Origin: Gambelia wislizenii
Lineage: Eukaryota; Chordata; Lepidosauria; Squamata; Crotaphytidae
DNA: 64,000 nucleotides
Direction of reading: 5' to 3'
Assembly (NCBI GenBank): GCA_030847615.1
Contig: JAUMIR010000001.1
Span: 379,918,687 to 379,982,686, forward strand
Each line of letters begins with the position of its first letter. Positions within the stretch are counted from its first letter, which is position 1. Of this stretch, positions 1-9,982 are shown piece by piece. The translations under genes were made by a program, and so were the position numbers. Below the pieces are notes generated by a model. That model made no database searches. It saw nothing but the letters and a program-made list of their open reading frames with translations, and had not been told where the DNA came from.

Positions 1-32
1 GGGAAGAGCTTAGATTTGAGATTACCCCCAGG

Positions 33-398
33 TTGGTACTGGTGGTTGTGGTTGGACTGAACTGGCTTAAGTACCACAACCCCTCTATAGACTGGACCAT
101 TACATTCACCTACCCAGAATGTATACAGGAACACTGCCAGAGAAAGAATGAGAACATTCCAGAGGGGCCTGAACTGGATGGTTCACCCACTCGGACTACC
201 CCTGAAAGAACCAAGAGTCCCTGTACAGTAGCCATGATCATTGGAGAAGTAAAATATTTGCCGGTAGAGTACAGGCAGTGGCGGATAGTGTTTGAGAAGA
301 AAGAGTATGACATTCTTCCCCTGCACCAGCCTTCTGACTCAACTAATCCCCGGAGCAGAGCTCCCAAAATACAAGTTGTATTCAATGACCCTGACTAA
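33..398 (+). pseudogene. Gypsy pol, protease C-terminal remnant
   Basis: The first 20 or so residues contain the G-x-N-W-L-x-x-H-N-P-x-I-D-W signature found just after the aspartic protease core in chromovirus Pol. The catalytic Asp of the protease would lie upstream of the window. The rest of the frame is the linker towards reverse transcriptase. It stays open until a stop near 398, while the RT domain continues in an overlapping frame from about 292, so a frameshift separates the two. The open frame has no ATG start and is only a piece of a longer ancestral polyprotein. Confidence 0.75.
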
Positions 399-960
399 GA
401 TGGAAGCTCTGAGGGAATATATAGATAAAAACTTGGCCCAGGGGTTCATTGGACCCACCACATCGGGCCTAGGGGCCCCAGTTTTGTTCCAGTACAAAAA
501 AGATGGATCTCTCTGTTTATATATTGATTACTGCAGACTAAACGTGGTGAGCGTGTCAAATCAATACCCGCTCCTGCTAATGAAAGACACGTTGGCCCAT
601 TTAGCCAAGGAAAAAATCTTTACCAAATTAGACTTGCGGGAAGCTTACTACCGCATCTGGATCAAGGAGGTGGATGAGTGGAAGACTGTGTTTAACTGCC
701 AACTGGGGTCCTTTGAATTTCTTGTAATGCCATTTGGCTTATCGGGAGGCCCAGGAATATTCATGAACTTGATAAATGATATCCTTAGGGAGTTCTTGTC
801 CAAGGGCATCTTGGTCTATTTAGATGATGTACTGATTTACTCTGAGGACTACACATCCTATGTGAAATTAGTCCAGAAGGTACTGAGTAAACTAGCAGAG
901 AATCATTTGTATACCAAACTGTCCAAATGTGAATTCCATCAGACCAAGCTTGACTACTAG
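292..960 (+). pseudogene. Gypsy pol, reverse transcriptase domain
   Basis: A 222-residue open frame carries most Ty3/Gypsy RT landmarks in order: the region preceding the fingers (REYIDKNLAQGFI), a Y-C-R-L-N segment where families usually have D-Y-R-x-L-N, the F-T-K-L-D-L-R-x-A-Y-Y motif holding the first catalytic Asp, F-x-V-M-P-F-G-L, and the catalytic Y-L-D-D box (nt 817-828) followed by V-L-I-Y-S. The catalytic aspartates are therefore present, but a stop at 958-960 cuts the domain at the thumb (after K-C-E-F-H). The downstream continuation is in another frame. This is the best preserved part of the element. Confidence 0.92.
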
Positions 961-1132
961 GGTACTGCATTTCCAGCAAGAGGGTGGAGATGGATCCTGA
1001 AAAAGTTAAAGGGGTCCTTGCCTGGGAAGTGCCAGAAACAGTTGCAAAGCTTTCTGGGGTTCGCTAACTTTTATAGAACCTTTATTGTGTAGACTGAGCA
1101 GCGCCAGAGGGCCTTTGATAAACTGAAAAAAA

Positions 1133-1440
1133 TTGTTCACCTCTGAAGTCATCCTCAAACACCCCAACCTGGATAAACCTTTTGTGGTCCAGGTAGATGC
1201 CTCAGATGTGGCCATGGGGGGGTGTGTGTGTTACAACGGCATGAGACAGGGGAGTTACGAACGTGTGCCTACTTGTCTAGAAAGTTCAATGAAATCGAGC
1301 ACAACTGGCCTGTCTGGGAGAAAGAGGCTGGGGCCATCAAGGTAGCCTTAGAGACTTGGTGCCATCTGTTAGAAGGGTTGTCCCAACCCTTTGAGGTGTG
1401 GATGGACCACAAGAATCTAGAGGCCCTGAGGAAGCCATGA
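1133..1440 (+). pseudogene. Gypsy pol, RNase H domain, frameshifted
   Basis: Two overlapping frames together cover a Ty3-type RNase H. The first (1133-1345) has the F-V-V-Q-V-D-A-S-D start motif with the first catalytic Asp. The second (1222-1440) continues with A-Y-L-S-R-K-F-N-x-I-E-x-N-W and then W-M-D-H-K-N-L, the region that normally reads T-D-H-x-N-L. A frameshift near 1230-1250, within a run of g residues, breaks the domain. A stop at 1438-1440 and further shifts follow before the integrase. Confidence 0.85.
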
Positions 1441-1806
1441 AAATTAGGCCCTAAGTAAATCCAGTGGGCTGACTTTTTCTACAGATTTAATTTCACCCTG
1501 AAGTTCTTTCCAGGAAAAAAAGAATTTTCTGACAGATGCCTTATAGAGGCTTCTGCAACACAAAATCAAATGCAAGGAAGTCATTGATACAGTGTTTTCC
1601 CCCTCCCAATTGGGACTGGCCGTTACCACAAGGAGCCAAGCCCGGAAACCCATGGTGGGTATGGCCCCTGCTCAGACTCAGCCTGTTCCCAAGAGCCTAT
1701 CTTCCCCTAAGGAGTCAGAAAGGGTACTGTTGGTAGTGGACAAAAGCAGTGGGGAGATGGGTTGGAGGGGCCAGCTGGTAGAAGCCCTTCAACAGGACCC
1801 CTGGTT

Positions 1807-2022
1807 ACAACTGGTTTTTAACTATTGTATGTTTTAATTTTTTTATTTCTAATTTATATATTTTAATTACTGTATGTTTTTAATCTTTTATAATTTAATA
1901 TTATTTTAAGGGGTGGGTGGGCTAGGGTACTGTGTCTATGGAGTTTTATATTGTAAGCCGCCCCGATTGTGTTGCAAAGGGGCGGGATAGAAATAAAATT
2001 TTATTATTATTATTTATTATAA
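1807..2022 (+). mobile_element. L2/CR1-type LINE 3' tail inserted in the Gypsy element
   Basis: This AT-rich insert ends in a stretch (about 1940-2020) with a short GC stem, C-C-G-C-C-C-C-G-A-T-T ... G-G-G-G-C-G-G-G, followed by AATAAAATTTTATTATTATT. The same tail recurs reversed at 21538-21640. It interrupts the Gypsy sequence between RNase H and integrase. CCCTGGTT occurs just left (1799-1806) and just right (2023-2030), which could be a target-site duplication. The family name is inferred from the tail alone. Confidence 0.6.
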
Positions 2023-2125
2023 CCCTGGTTCCAAGCCCACCAAAAAAGAGGGGTTGGCTTGGAAAGGGGAAAAATGTATGTACCTGCAGCAATGAGGGGT
2101 CAAATACTCAAACAGTGTCATGATG

Positions 2126-2720
2126 TGAAAAGTGTGGGTCACTTTGGATATGTGAAAACACTGCATTTGACAAGGAGGCAATTCTGGTGGCCTAAAATGT
2201 GCAGAGGTTGAGGATTATGTAAAAGGATGTCATATATGTGCAATGGCTAAAAAAGGAGGGGGGAAGCCTAAAGGATTGTTGCAACCTTTACCCACCCACA
2301 CCAAGCCATGGGAGGTCATTAGTATGGATTTTATTGTTGATTTACCAGAGAGTAAGAAAAAGATGGTCATTTGGGTGGTGGCTGACTTATTTTCCAAGCA
2401 AACTCATTTGTCACCTGTAAGAGTATCCCAACTGCTCAACAGCTTGCCAAACTGTTTTTTCAGCCCATATACACACTACACGGGGTCCCTGCCAAGATCA
2501 TCTGAGATGGGGGGGTAGTTTACCTCCCAGTTCTGGAGGGCATTCACTAAATTGAACTGGGTATGAGTAGTTCCCATCATCCACAGACAGATGGGAAAAC
2601 AGAATGGATAATGGGACAGTAGAGTAGTACCTCCAGTGCTATATCAACTTCCAGAAATCCAACTGGGTGGACTTGTTACCTTTTGCAGAGGTGGACTATA
2701 ACAATGCCATGCATCAAAGT
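2126..2720 (+). pseudogene. Gypsy pol, integrase remnant
   Basis: The zinc-binding region is traceable: an H-F-G-Y segment near 2130, then C-H-I-C-A-M-A-K near 2228-2250, giving the distal Cys pair. The catalytic core begins with the S-M-D-F-I-V-D-L-P motif near 2320-2345, where the first catalytic Asp is kept. The second acidic site near 2500 reads S-E-M-G-G-stop where related elements have an S-D-R-G type motif, so that Asp is replaced and a stop follows. The third region H-P-Q-T-D-G-K-T-E (about 2578-2605) keeps the Glu. Several stops and shifts make it non-functional. Confidence 0.85.
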
Positions 2721-2939
2721 ACTGGACTGTCCCCCTTTATGGGTGGTGTATGGACATGAGTTTGAGCCCTTGCCTTTGGGGACCACAAGCAATAAGGATC
2801 CAGTTCCCTTGGTTCAGTGGAGCACCCAAATTAAATAGGCATGGCCTAAGGTTGTTTCTGCATTGGACTTTGCTAAAGGTCAATACAAGAAACATGCGGA
2901 CAAAAGGTGGGACCCTAACCTGGACCATAGTTAGGGGAT

Positions 2940-3230
2940 ATGGTCTATCTCTCCACAAAGTTCCTGAAAAGTCCTCATCCTTCTAAGAAACTGGGTCTTA
3001 AATATATCGGTCCATTCCCTATTGTGTGGAAAATTACTCCTGTTGCTTTTGAATTGTTTTTGCCCAAACTGTATTGTAATGTACACCATGTGTTTCATTC
3101 TAGTCTATTGAAGCCAGCACCCCCTTTGAGTATTTTGCGCCCTGCTTTGGAGGAGCCAACCCCCATCGTGGTTGATGAACACCAACATTTCAAAATCTCT
3201 GAAGACCTTGACTCTCAGTTAGATGTGTAA
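2940..3230 (+). pseudogene. Gypsy pol, integrase C-terminus and chromodomain-like tail
   Basis: A 96-residue frame includes the K-L-x-x-K-Y-I-G-P-F-P-I segment (GPY/F module) and V-H-H-V-F-H-S-S-L-L-K-P, both typical of chromovirus integrase C-termini. The last part, P-I-V-V-D-E-H-x-H-F-K-I-S-E-D-L-D-S, resembles the first strand of a chromodomain. The sequence then passes directly into a SINE tail at about 3228, so the rest of the chromodomain is missing. The proposed chromodomain role, targeting integration to modified chromatin, is family knowledge and not visible here. Confidence 0.8.
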
Positions 3231-3330
3231 ATAGCTATTGCTTAAAAAACAATTTGTAAGCCGCTCTGATAGCCTTGTGGCTGAAGAGCGGGGTATAAAT
3301 AACTAAATAAATAAAAATAAAAAAATAAAA
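3228..3330 (+). mobile_element. Sauria-type SINE, 3' portion
   Basis: This stretch carries the SINE tail G-T-G-T-A-A-A-T-x-G-C-T-A-T-T-G-C-T-T followed by a short GC stem and GGGGTATAAATAACTAAATAAATAAA. The same tail follows a complete SINE head at 5516-5795 and appears reversed at 24008-24092. No tRNA-like head is present here, so it is a 5'-truncated copy that caps the Gypsy fragment. Confidence 0.75.
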
Positions 3331-3410
3331 ATCTTTGAACCTGATCCTGAGTGTTCCACATCATGCTGAAATAAACCATTTCTGATCAATGGATATTGTC
3401 TCAGTGCCTG

Positions 3411-3530
3411 AGTACTGACAGAGTCATTATACTTATCATCCCTGACCATGTGCTAAGTTGGCTGGGCATGATAGGAGCTGCAGTCCAACAACAACAAGGG
3501 ACCCAGTGTGAGGAAACACTGCACTAAATG
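3411..3530. mobile_element. hAT-type MITE remnant
   Basis: The stretch contains a 'ggctgggcatgataggagct gcagtccaac' type core (split here to stay short), near 3462-3495, and ends in a G-T-G-T-G-A-G-G-A-A-A-C-A-C-T-G-C terminus. Related cores occur at 4555-4660, 24755-24850 and 40022-40158. The ends are too eroded to define target duplications. Confidence 0.4.
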
Positions 3531-3802
3531 GGTTGCTTCTTAACCTAAAGTGGGTTGAAACAGCAACAGTATCACCATGCAAATATATGATGAAATATTA
3601 AAAGGTTAGTCTACTCAGATGTGTGTTTTGACAAAAGCTATGTCCTGGTTTGAAAAAGTTGCTTTTAAAAATATATTCTATGCCTCTTTTCATTTAAATA
3701 ATCCCAAAACAGTTTATAATATTACAGTGTTTCAAACCACAAACTGAAGTTCTAAAACAATGAAACTATGATTAAACAAAGCATATTTCATTAAAATCAC
3801 TA

Positions 3803-4155
3803 AGGAGATTTTCGGACAGCTAAAATCAGCCTCTTGCTGCGCAAGCAGCCCCCGGAACAGTAACGAGGCTGCTGCATGGCAAGAGTCCATTTTGGACGAC
3901 GCTGTTTCTCTCTCGGCGTCGTCCGTGACTGTTGCCGCCAGCATTGGAGGCGGCCGCGCTGTTTTTTACTCACGGAAGTTGTCCGTGAGTAAAAAACAGC
4001 GTGGCTGCCTCCAATGCTGGCCGCAACAGTCACGGATGATGCCGAGAGAGAAACAGCGTCGTCCAAAATGGACCCTTGCCACGCAGCAGCCTCATTACTG
4101 TTCCAGGGGCTGCTTGCGTGGCAAGAGGCTGATTTTAGCCGTCCGAAAATCTCCT
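3803..4155. mobile_element. Palindromic MITE-like element, 177-nt arms
   Basis: From 3800 to 4158 the sequence is a near-perfect inverted repeat. The left arm is 3800-3976, the loop 3977-3981 (agttg) and the right arm 3982-4158, pairing without a net gap. By hand alignment the arms differ at 12 of 177 positions, almost all transitions. The sequence is CpG-rich and AT-rich DNA flanks it. TA dinucleotides sit at 3801-3802 and 4156-4157, so the element proper could be 3803-4155 with AGGAGATTTTCGG termini and a TA target duplication, as in Tc1/mariner MITEs. The mirrored reading frames within it are a product of the palindrome and are not genes. Confidence 0.8.
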
Positions 4156-4554
4156 TAGAGTAACTGGTTGCTTAACAATCAGGAAAGTGACTGAGGAGAA
4201 AAATATCTTGTCAAATTGGGGCTGCCATTATTTTAAATGTAGTTGTTGCTGGGGGAATGGCTCTGGGTTCCCCGTGGCAAGGAGAGGAAAAATGTAGCCT
4301 GCTGGCTATGTGGAATATCCAGACCCCACTTTTGCAGGCAGCCAAGCTCCCTAACCCCCTCTCCATTCTTTGGGCACAATTTTCATGAAAAATCATGCCA
4401 ACCCCCACTGCAACAACAATCTTCCTTCACATACCCCACAGCTAAAGGATGATGGTATTTCTGCGTACCATGAGAGGTACAGCCCATGGGGGGCGGGGAA
4501 TTGAATGCTGATCATGCCTGTCCTGTAATACAAAGGCCATCTTTAGGAGTAGAT

Positions 4555-4660
4555 ATCATGTAGTCCTCCAGTTGTTGTTGCACTGTAACGCCCAGCATTT
4601 CTCACCATTGGCTAGGTTGCCAATGGGACCTGCAGTCCAAAAACATCTCATCCTGTGTTA
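4555..4660. mobile_element. hAT-type MITE remnant
   Basis: A CTCCAGTTGTTGTTGCACTG start and a CCTGCAGTCCAAAAACATC end flank a core with 'cattggctaggttgcc'. This resembles the widespread reptile MITE group in which a 'tccaacaacatctgg' type arm is repeated in inverse. The copy is old and its boundaries are uncertain. Confidence 0.4.
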
Positions 4661-4669
4661 AAGCCACTC

Positions 4670-5510
4670 AACACAGGTTCCCAAATAGGCTTAGAAATAT
4701 GATGGCAGCAGTACCTTTCCCTGCCCACCCTGCATCCTTCTCCAGTGGTAAAAATATAATAATAAATAATTGACCATTTGTTCTCTTTTGATGGTGCCTC
4801 ACGATCTCCCTCCTGAGGCAGGTCATTGCAGGCTCTCCACAGATCCTAGTCTACAATGGAGTATGTGTATGTTTGGGTGGATCCATACTAATGTGCACAA
4901 AACCCACGTTAAAAGAAAGCTATACCAGACTTCAACAGGGAGCTGAAAAAATGGGAAAGTTGGTACAAAAGCAGCACAGACAGTCAGACTCAAGCAGCTC
5001 TCCCTTTTGCCTCTGGCCTAGTGTGTGGGAGGTACAGAGGATGGATTCAGAGCACAGCAATCCTGGGGCAGCTGAACAGTCTCTAAGAGGATTTTTTTTT
5101 TTCATCTTGACAAAATTAGAGCAGCCCTCCAGCTGCTTTAGCCTGAAGTACAGACTAGTTTGGTCTGTATCCAGACCCAAGAAGTGAGAGGAGTGAAGAA
5201 ATGGCTTTAAACTATTTGTCTTCATGCCCTTCTTGTTACCTCAGTGCTACCTCCCTCTATTTTTGCTCACTGCTGTTATGACTCACACATACACATGTCC
5301 TGAGAGAGAGAGAGAAAGAGAGCTACCATTAGGGAGACTAAGGTAGCCACCTCAGAGGGCAAATGACAGAGAGGCACACAGCAATGGCAGTGTGTTGGAA
5401 GACATAGCTGCGTGAAGGACACAATCTATATTGTACCCCCAAGCCACCCTCAGGTGCAGAAGAGTTTGATATCCTGTAATTGTTACTGCAAAATGATTCC
5501 ACTGCCAATA
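4670..5510. other. Stretch without recognised gene or element
   Basis: Apart from a (GA)n run at about 5302-5322 and short A/T runs, no coding or repeat family was recognised here. The open frames at 4873-5225 have no family resemblance and overlap on both strands. Confidence 0.5.
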
Positions 5511-5515
5511 CAGCT

Positions 5516-5795
5516 GGAGTCCCTGGTGGTGCAGTGGTTAAATGCCAGTACTGCAAGCCACCATGTTGTAAGTTTGATCCCAAGGGCTCCAAGGTTCACT
5601 CAGCCTTCCATCCTTTCGTAGGTCGGTAAAATGAGTACCCGGCTTGTGGGGGCAACATTGGAAACCACTTAATGCAGTGTAGATGTGTAAATTGCTATTG
5701 CTTAAAGCAGTTTGTAAGCCACCCTGGGAGCCTTTGTGGCTGAAGAGAGGGGTATAAATACCTAAGTAAATAAATAAAAATAAAATAGATAAAAC
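5516..5795 (+). mobile_element. Sauria-type SINE, near full length
   Basis: A tRNA-derived head is visible: an A-box-like TGGTGCAGTGGTTAAATGCC near 5526 and a B-box-like GTTTGATCCC near 5573. A body with G-G-T-C-G-G-T-A-A-A-A-T-G-A-G-T-A-C-C follows, then a tail with TGCTATTGCTTAAAGC, a GC stem and GGGTATAAATACCTAAGTAAATAAATAAA. This head-body-tail order is that of Sauria SINEs, which are copied in trans by BovB-type LINEs (family knowledge). A BovB fragment is present near 61.3-61.8 kb. The assignment rests on recognition of the head and body motifs. Confidence 0.8.
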
Positions 5796-5871
5796 AAATG
5801 ACAGGATAGGAGGGGGGGTCTTTTCCTTTGCCTCAGGCAGCAAAATACCATGGGCTAGGCCTCAAAAGATA

Positions 5872-6104
5872 TATTATTATTATTATTATTATTATTCCCA
5901 CCTTTTCCCAAGAGTAGGACTCAAGGCAGCTTACAAATTAAAATGATTGCAATATAGCTTAAAACATACTAGGAGTCAACATTAAAAGATTAGAACAATT
6001 TAAAATATAAACTTTAGAAGGATTTTAAAAACAGTACAATTAAAAAAAAATAGCACTCACTTTAAAAGCTTTCTCTTAAAAACCTTCCATTCTAAAAGCT
6101 TACC

Positions 6105-6139
<35 letters not shown>

Positions 6140-6485
6140 TCTTCACAGCTTTATGGAAGGACAGTAAAGAAAGAGCAATTCCAGCCATCCTAGAGAGGAG
6201 TTTCCAGAGCCTAGGAGCAGCTGGTGAGCAGGACCTCTCTCCTTTCCCCATCAACCATACCTGTCAAGGCAGTGGGAAGGAAAGAAGGGCTTCCACTGAT
6301 AATCTCAGGGTCCAGACAGGCTCATATAGGGAGATACAGTCTGCCAAAATAACTGGACCTAACCCATATGGGGCTTTATAGGTCAAACCAGCACTATGAA
6401 TTGTGCCCAGAAACAGACTGGCAGTCAGTGGAGCTGCTGGAGCAGGGGAGTCATAGGATCTCTGTAACCAGCTATTGATATTGGG
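5872..6485 (-). mobile_element. L2-like LINE 3' region
   Basis: It begins with an (ATT)n tail (5872-5896) and a second (ATA)n run at about 6105-6135. On the + strand it then reads TGGGGCTTTATAGGTCAAACC, GAATTGTGCCC, and CAGTGGAGCTGCTGGAGCAG near 6370-6445. This mirrors the 3' coding end of the L2 copy at 8.2-11.66 kb, where the same layout encodes L-H-W-L-P-I-P-x-R-I-x-Y-K. No long frame remains. Confidence 0.6.
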
Positions 6486-6490
6486 TTATA

Positions 6491-6920
6491 CAGTAGCACC
6501 CCATATCCATGGGGGATTGGTTCCGGGACCCTGCGGATACTGAAATCCACAGATAATAGCAAACACCACACACCACCACCCTGTCACTGCTGCACTAGCC
6601 CTCCCAGGGGAAGGGAGGCGAGCTCTCCTCCTCCTCTCCCTTCCCTTGCTGCTGGTGCTGCTGTGGGGGGGAGGGGGGGAGTCAGTGGGAGAGTCAGAAG
6701 GCTTTTGCCCAGGCTGAGCCATGCCACCACCACCGCTCCTGCCAGGTGATGGGTAAGGGAGAGAAGGCACCCCACTGCCACCACCACTGCTACTGGAGCC
6801 CTCCCAGGGTAAAAGAGGGGGGAGGTGAGAGCCTTCCTCCCCCCTCCCTTCCCCCACTATCACCAATCGCAGATAATTGAATCAGTGATTGGTGAATCAG
6901 CAGATATGGGGGTGTTACTA
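6491..6920. mobile_element. Tigger-like MITE
   Basis: The termini are inverted: CAGTAGCACCCCATATCC on the left and GATATGGGGGTGTTACTA on the right, each flanked by TA (6489-6490 and 6921-6922). The left end continues with GGGGGATTGGTTCCGGGACC, a hallmark of Tigger/pogo MITEs of the MER2 type. The middle (about 6560-6860) is a low-complexity CCTCCC/GGTGG-rich filler, which gives spurious open frames on both strands. Confidence 0.7.
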
Positions 6921-6924
6921 TATG

Positions 6925-8095
6925 TAAAATTCCGAGATTTCCATTCTCATGCTAAATTCCCAGTCATGCTGGGACCAACACAGCTTGGCACTAGCATCTT
7001 ATGTTAAGTTTTAAGAACTCTCATTGATTCAGATGAGACTGCACCGGGAGTTTCATCTCAACAAGAAATACAAGAGCCAATGGTAAAGCCTATCTTTTTA
7101 TAAATTCTGTGGAGTAACTCTACTGACAAATAGTGTTTTCAGGTGATAGCAAGTGATATGAGGGAGTCCACCTTTTCTTCCAACTAACATTTAAATATGA
7201 TTCTGTAGAAAGCCTTTCCCTGTGTGCCCCTAAGGTGTCAATGTAACAAGTGCAGTGCCTGAGGCTTGTGTAAGACAGAATATTTCCTGATGTCTTAAGA
7301 AACAGTCTGAAAGAAAAGAGAAGTGTGGGGAGGTGAAAAGAGTTTGTGATGTGCAGATGTACTTGGCAGTGATGGGAGGGGAGTTTATTATCTGAATGGC
7401 ATTCTGACTCAGTAGTTTTCATCTGTATGCTACAGGATGGGAGGGATTCACATAATTAGGGATGGCTTTTAGACACAGAAAGCTGATCCAGAAGGGGAAA
7501 TGGCATCAGGGATTATTAAAACAAACAAAAGTGGGGTGGGGATAAACCCATCTCAGATTGCAGACTATTTCTATAGCAGATAGAGGATAGATGAACATCA
7601 CGGAGTGGGGAAATTTTACAGAAAAGATTTAAAACCCAGTCAAGTTAAAGTACCTGTTTTAAGCAGTCCAAGGATGATCAGTTAGGAGTGATAGATCCAT
7701 GTATCTACAGGCCTAACACACCTAACTGGAATTGAAGAGTAGGAGTAACTAACAGGTAACAGACAGGTATTCCCCACCATACATTTCTCCATCATACTGT
7801 AACTATCAACCTTTAGGCTGGCCACTTATGCAGGATTAAAAAAGAGGAAATGCATCAGATGGGGGAAGGGGTAAAAGATGAGATTTGCATATAATTTGCA
7901 TCTGGTGATTTGTATAGATGCAAATTTGGGGGTTGGAACTGATAAACCATAAATGCAAGTACTTCTCACCCAACTGGAAAGACTAGGACCAAGTAACCTG
8001 TATGCTGGCTCAGTTTGCTCCCCAGATGCTAACTGTTGATGGGCAGTTAGTTATATGGCTAGCCCTCTCCTTTTATAGGTTTATATATATAAAAA
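6925..8095. other. Stretch without recognised gene or element
   Basis: No coding exon, RNA gene or clear transposon was recognised. The minus-strand frame at 7120-7422 has no family resemblance. The base composition is ordinary and AT-leaning. Confidence 0.5.
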
Positions 8096-8099
8096 AATT

Positions 8100-8195
8100 A
8101 AACTGGACTTGGATTACCTCAATTTGCTGGGCATGTTTAGTCTGCAGAAGAGAAAGTTGAGAGGTGACATGATAGCCATGTTTAAATATTTGGAG
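8100..8195 (+). mobile_element. CR1 LINE fragment
   Basis: The short stretch GGCATGTTTAGTCTGCAGAA ... AGGTGACATGATAGCCATG encodes the M-F-S-L-x-x-R-K-L-R-G-D-M-I-A-M-F-K-Y-L segment of CR1 ORF2, as in the copies at 19.0, 39.1 and 56.4 kb. It stops abruptly at the (TTA)n tail of the L2 element, which suggests that the L2 inserted into it. Confidence 0.75.
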
Positions 8196-8431
8196 GGATG
8201 TTGTTGTTATTATTATTATTATTATTATTACATTTATTTATATAGTGCCATAAGCTTTACATAGTGCTTTACAAAAAAGAAAAACAACAATCCACAATAA
8301 ACACAAAAACCTGCCTACAGCTCACAATCTAAAACAACAAAAAAAAATATAAAATTAATAAAGTATTACTATAACAGGATTAAAACAATATTATAAAAGT
8401 GTAAGTTAATACAAATAATATGGGCATAAAA

Positions 8432-8896
8432 TCAAAATGAAAGTTGAATGTCTTCCCTAAATAGAGTAGTCTTTAATTTAGACTTAAAATACTCTAGAGA
8501 GGTGGTGGTCCGTAAATTCGTGGGAAGGAGATTCCAAAAATAGGGGGCAGCATGGGAGAAAAGATGTATCCGAGTAGGGGCAGAGGAATTCCTTGGCTGC
8601 ATCAGCAGCCCTGAATCACTAGAGAGCAGGGCACAAACAGGAGAATAGGGAGAAACAAGTGCTGACGAATAGATGGGGGCCAAACCATGAAGAGCTTTGA
8701 AAGTTAATAATAGCTTATAACGAATTCTAAATGGGATCGGAAGCCAGTGAAGGGACAACAACAATGGGGTGACATGATCATAATGGCGGGCAAAAAAAAT
8801 TATCCTAGCAGCAGAGTATTGTACTAAAATCAAGGGGGCAAGATGGGAAAGAGGAAGCCCAGTCAGCAAAACATTACAGTAGTGACCAGGTGACAA
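8432..8896 (-). pseudogene. L2 ORF2, C-terminal domain
   Basis: A 154-residue frame holds the L2 C-terminal signature: S-A-A-R-I-I-F, H-Y-D-H-V-T-P-L-L, L-H-W-L-P-I-P-F-R-I-R-Y-K, F-K-A-L-H-G-L-A-P-x-Y, and A-P-Y-F-W-N-L-L-P-x-x-L-R near the end, finishing with F-K-S-K-L-K-T-x-L-F. The stop after this last motif fits the natural end of ORF2. It lies in a different frame from the upstream reverse transcriptase piece and overlaps it by about 30 nt, so one frameshift separates them. Confidence 0.9.
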
Positions 8897-9354
8897 ATGA
8901 CCAATGCAGGAACCAAAGTCTTAGCAGCAAAAACTGGGAGGAAAGGCTTGATTCTTGCTAGATTATAAAGAAAGAAATGACATGACTTTGCCATGGCCTG
9001 AATTTGAAGAACAAACAAAAGGGAAGAATCAAAAATGAAACCAAGACTACGCACTTCCTTTACAGGTTGAATATTAGTGCCACTAACTGTGATTGAAAAT
9101 GAATAATGCAGATTTGGCTTTGGCAGGAAGACAAATAGCTCAGTCTTGTCCATATTAAGCTTAAGGCACCGACAGAGCATCCAAGCAGAAGTAGCAGATA
9201 GACATGATGACACTCGCTGTTCAACATCTGGAGAGAGTTCCGGAGTGGAAAAATACAGTTGGGTGTCATCAGCGTATAAGTGATACTGAAAGCCGTTGGA
9301 GCCAATAAGGTTACCTATGGACAAAGTATATAGAGAAAATAACAATGGGCCCAA
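8863..9354 (-). pseudogene. L2 ORF2, reverse transcriptase palm with YADD box
   Basis: A 163-residue frame starts at G-P-L-L-F-S-L-Y and contains [11 protein letters not shown], the catalytic Y-A-D-D box at about 9276-9265. It is followed by W-M-x-x-x-x-L-K-L-N-x-D-K-T-E and the [12 protein letters not shown] thumb-side motif. The catalytic aspartates are intact, but the fingers lie in a different frame (9315-9965), so no full enzyme can be read. Confidence 0.92.
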
Positions 9355-9965
9355 AACGAGCCCTGTGGAACTCCAACAGACAGCAACACCGGAGCTGAGA
9401 CTTGACCACCAGCAATCACCGCAAATGACCTATCAGAAAGAAAGGATCTGAACCAGTTAAGAACAGAATCAGAAAATCCAAGATCCTGGAGCAGATCCAC
9501 CATAAGACTGTTATCAACAGTTTCAAAGGCAGTGGAAAGATCAAGAAGAATCAATACCGAGTAAAGACTTTTCAATTTGGCCAAGAAAAGATTGTCAGTA
9601 ATCTTGGCAAGAGCTGTTTCAGTCGAGTGTAACGGACAAAAGCCAGACTGAAAAGGATCCATTAGAGAGTTAGTGGAGAGAAATTCTAGACAACGAGAAT
9701 AAACAGTACGTTCCAGAACCTTAGAAAAGAAAGGCAAGAGTGAGATTGGCTGATAATTAGAGAGGGAGAGCGGGTCAAGTGATGGCTTCTTGAGAATGGG
9801 AGAAACCAAAGCATGTTTGAAATCAGAAGGAAAACAGCCAGTAGAGAGAGAGAGAGAGAGATTAATAATAAAAAGAAGAGAAGGGAGAATAGAAGGAGCA
9901 ACCGAACTTAATAAGAGAGAAGGAATGGGGTCAAGAGAACAAGTAGATGAGTTAAACGATTTCAC
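9315..9965 (-). pseudogene. L2 ORF2, reverse transcriptase fingers and palm start
   Basis: A 216-residue frame carries the non-LTR RT order: S-C-S-L-D-P-I-P type entry, F-K-H-A-L-V-S-P-I-L-K-K-P, L-S-N-Y-Q-P-I-S-L-L-P, K-V-L-E-R, and F-Q-S-G-F-x-P-L-H-S-T-E-T-A-L. It then has L-L-D-L-S-T-A-F-x-T-V-D, holding the first catalytic Asp, and G-V-P-Q-G-S. Usually G-V-P-Q-G-S is followed directly by the x-L-G-P-L-L-F block; here that block lies one frame over, which shows a small indel near 9350. Confidence 0.92.
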
Positions 9966-9982
9966 CAGCTTAGCTAGTTCAG

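Larger units (their letters stand above)
1..3230 (+). mobile_element. Degenerate Ty3/Gypsy chromovirus-type LTR retrotransposon (internal region, no LTRs)
   Basis: The pol domains lie in order on the + strand: protease tail (about 33-200), reverse transcriptase (about 380-960), RNase H (about 1133-1440), integrase (about 2126-2720) and a chromodomain-like C-terminus (about 2940-3230). PR-RT-RH-IN order with a terminal chromodomain defines chromoviruses. The reading frame is broken by frameshifts and stops throughout, so the copy is dead. The left side runs off the window. The right side ends at a SINE tail near 3228, and no LTR is visible in the window. An L2-type tail is inserted at 1807-2022. 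The domain assignment is firm; the subfamily would need a phylogeny. Confidence 0.9.

Noticed and set aside
3800..4158. Two nearly identical 88-residue frames on opposite strands
   Set aside because: They are mirror images of one palindrome and have no family resemblance, so not genes.
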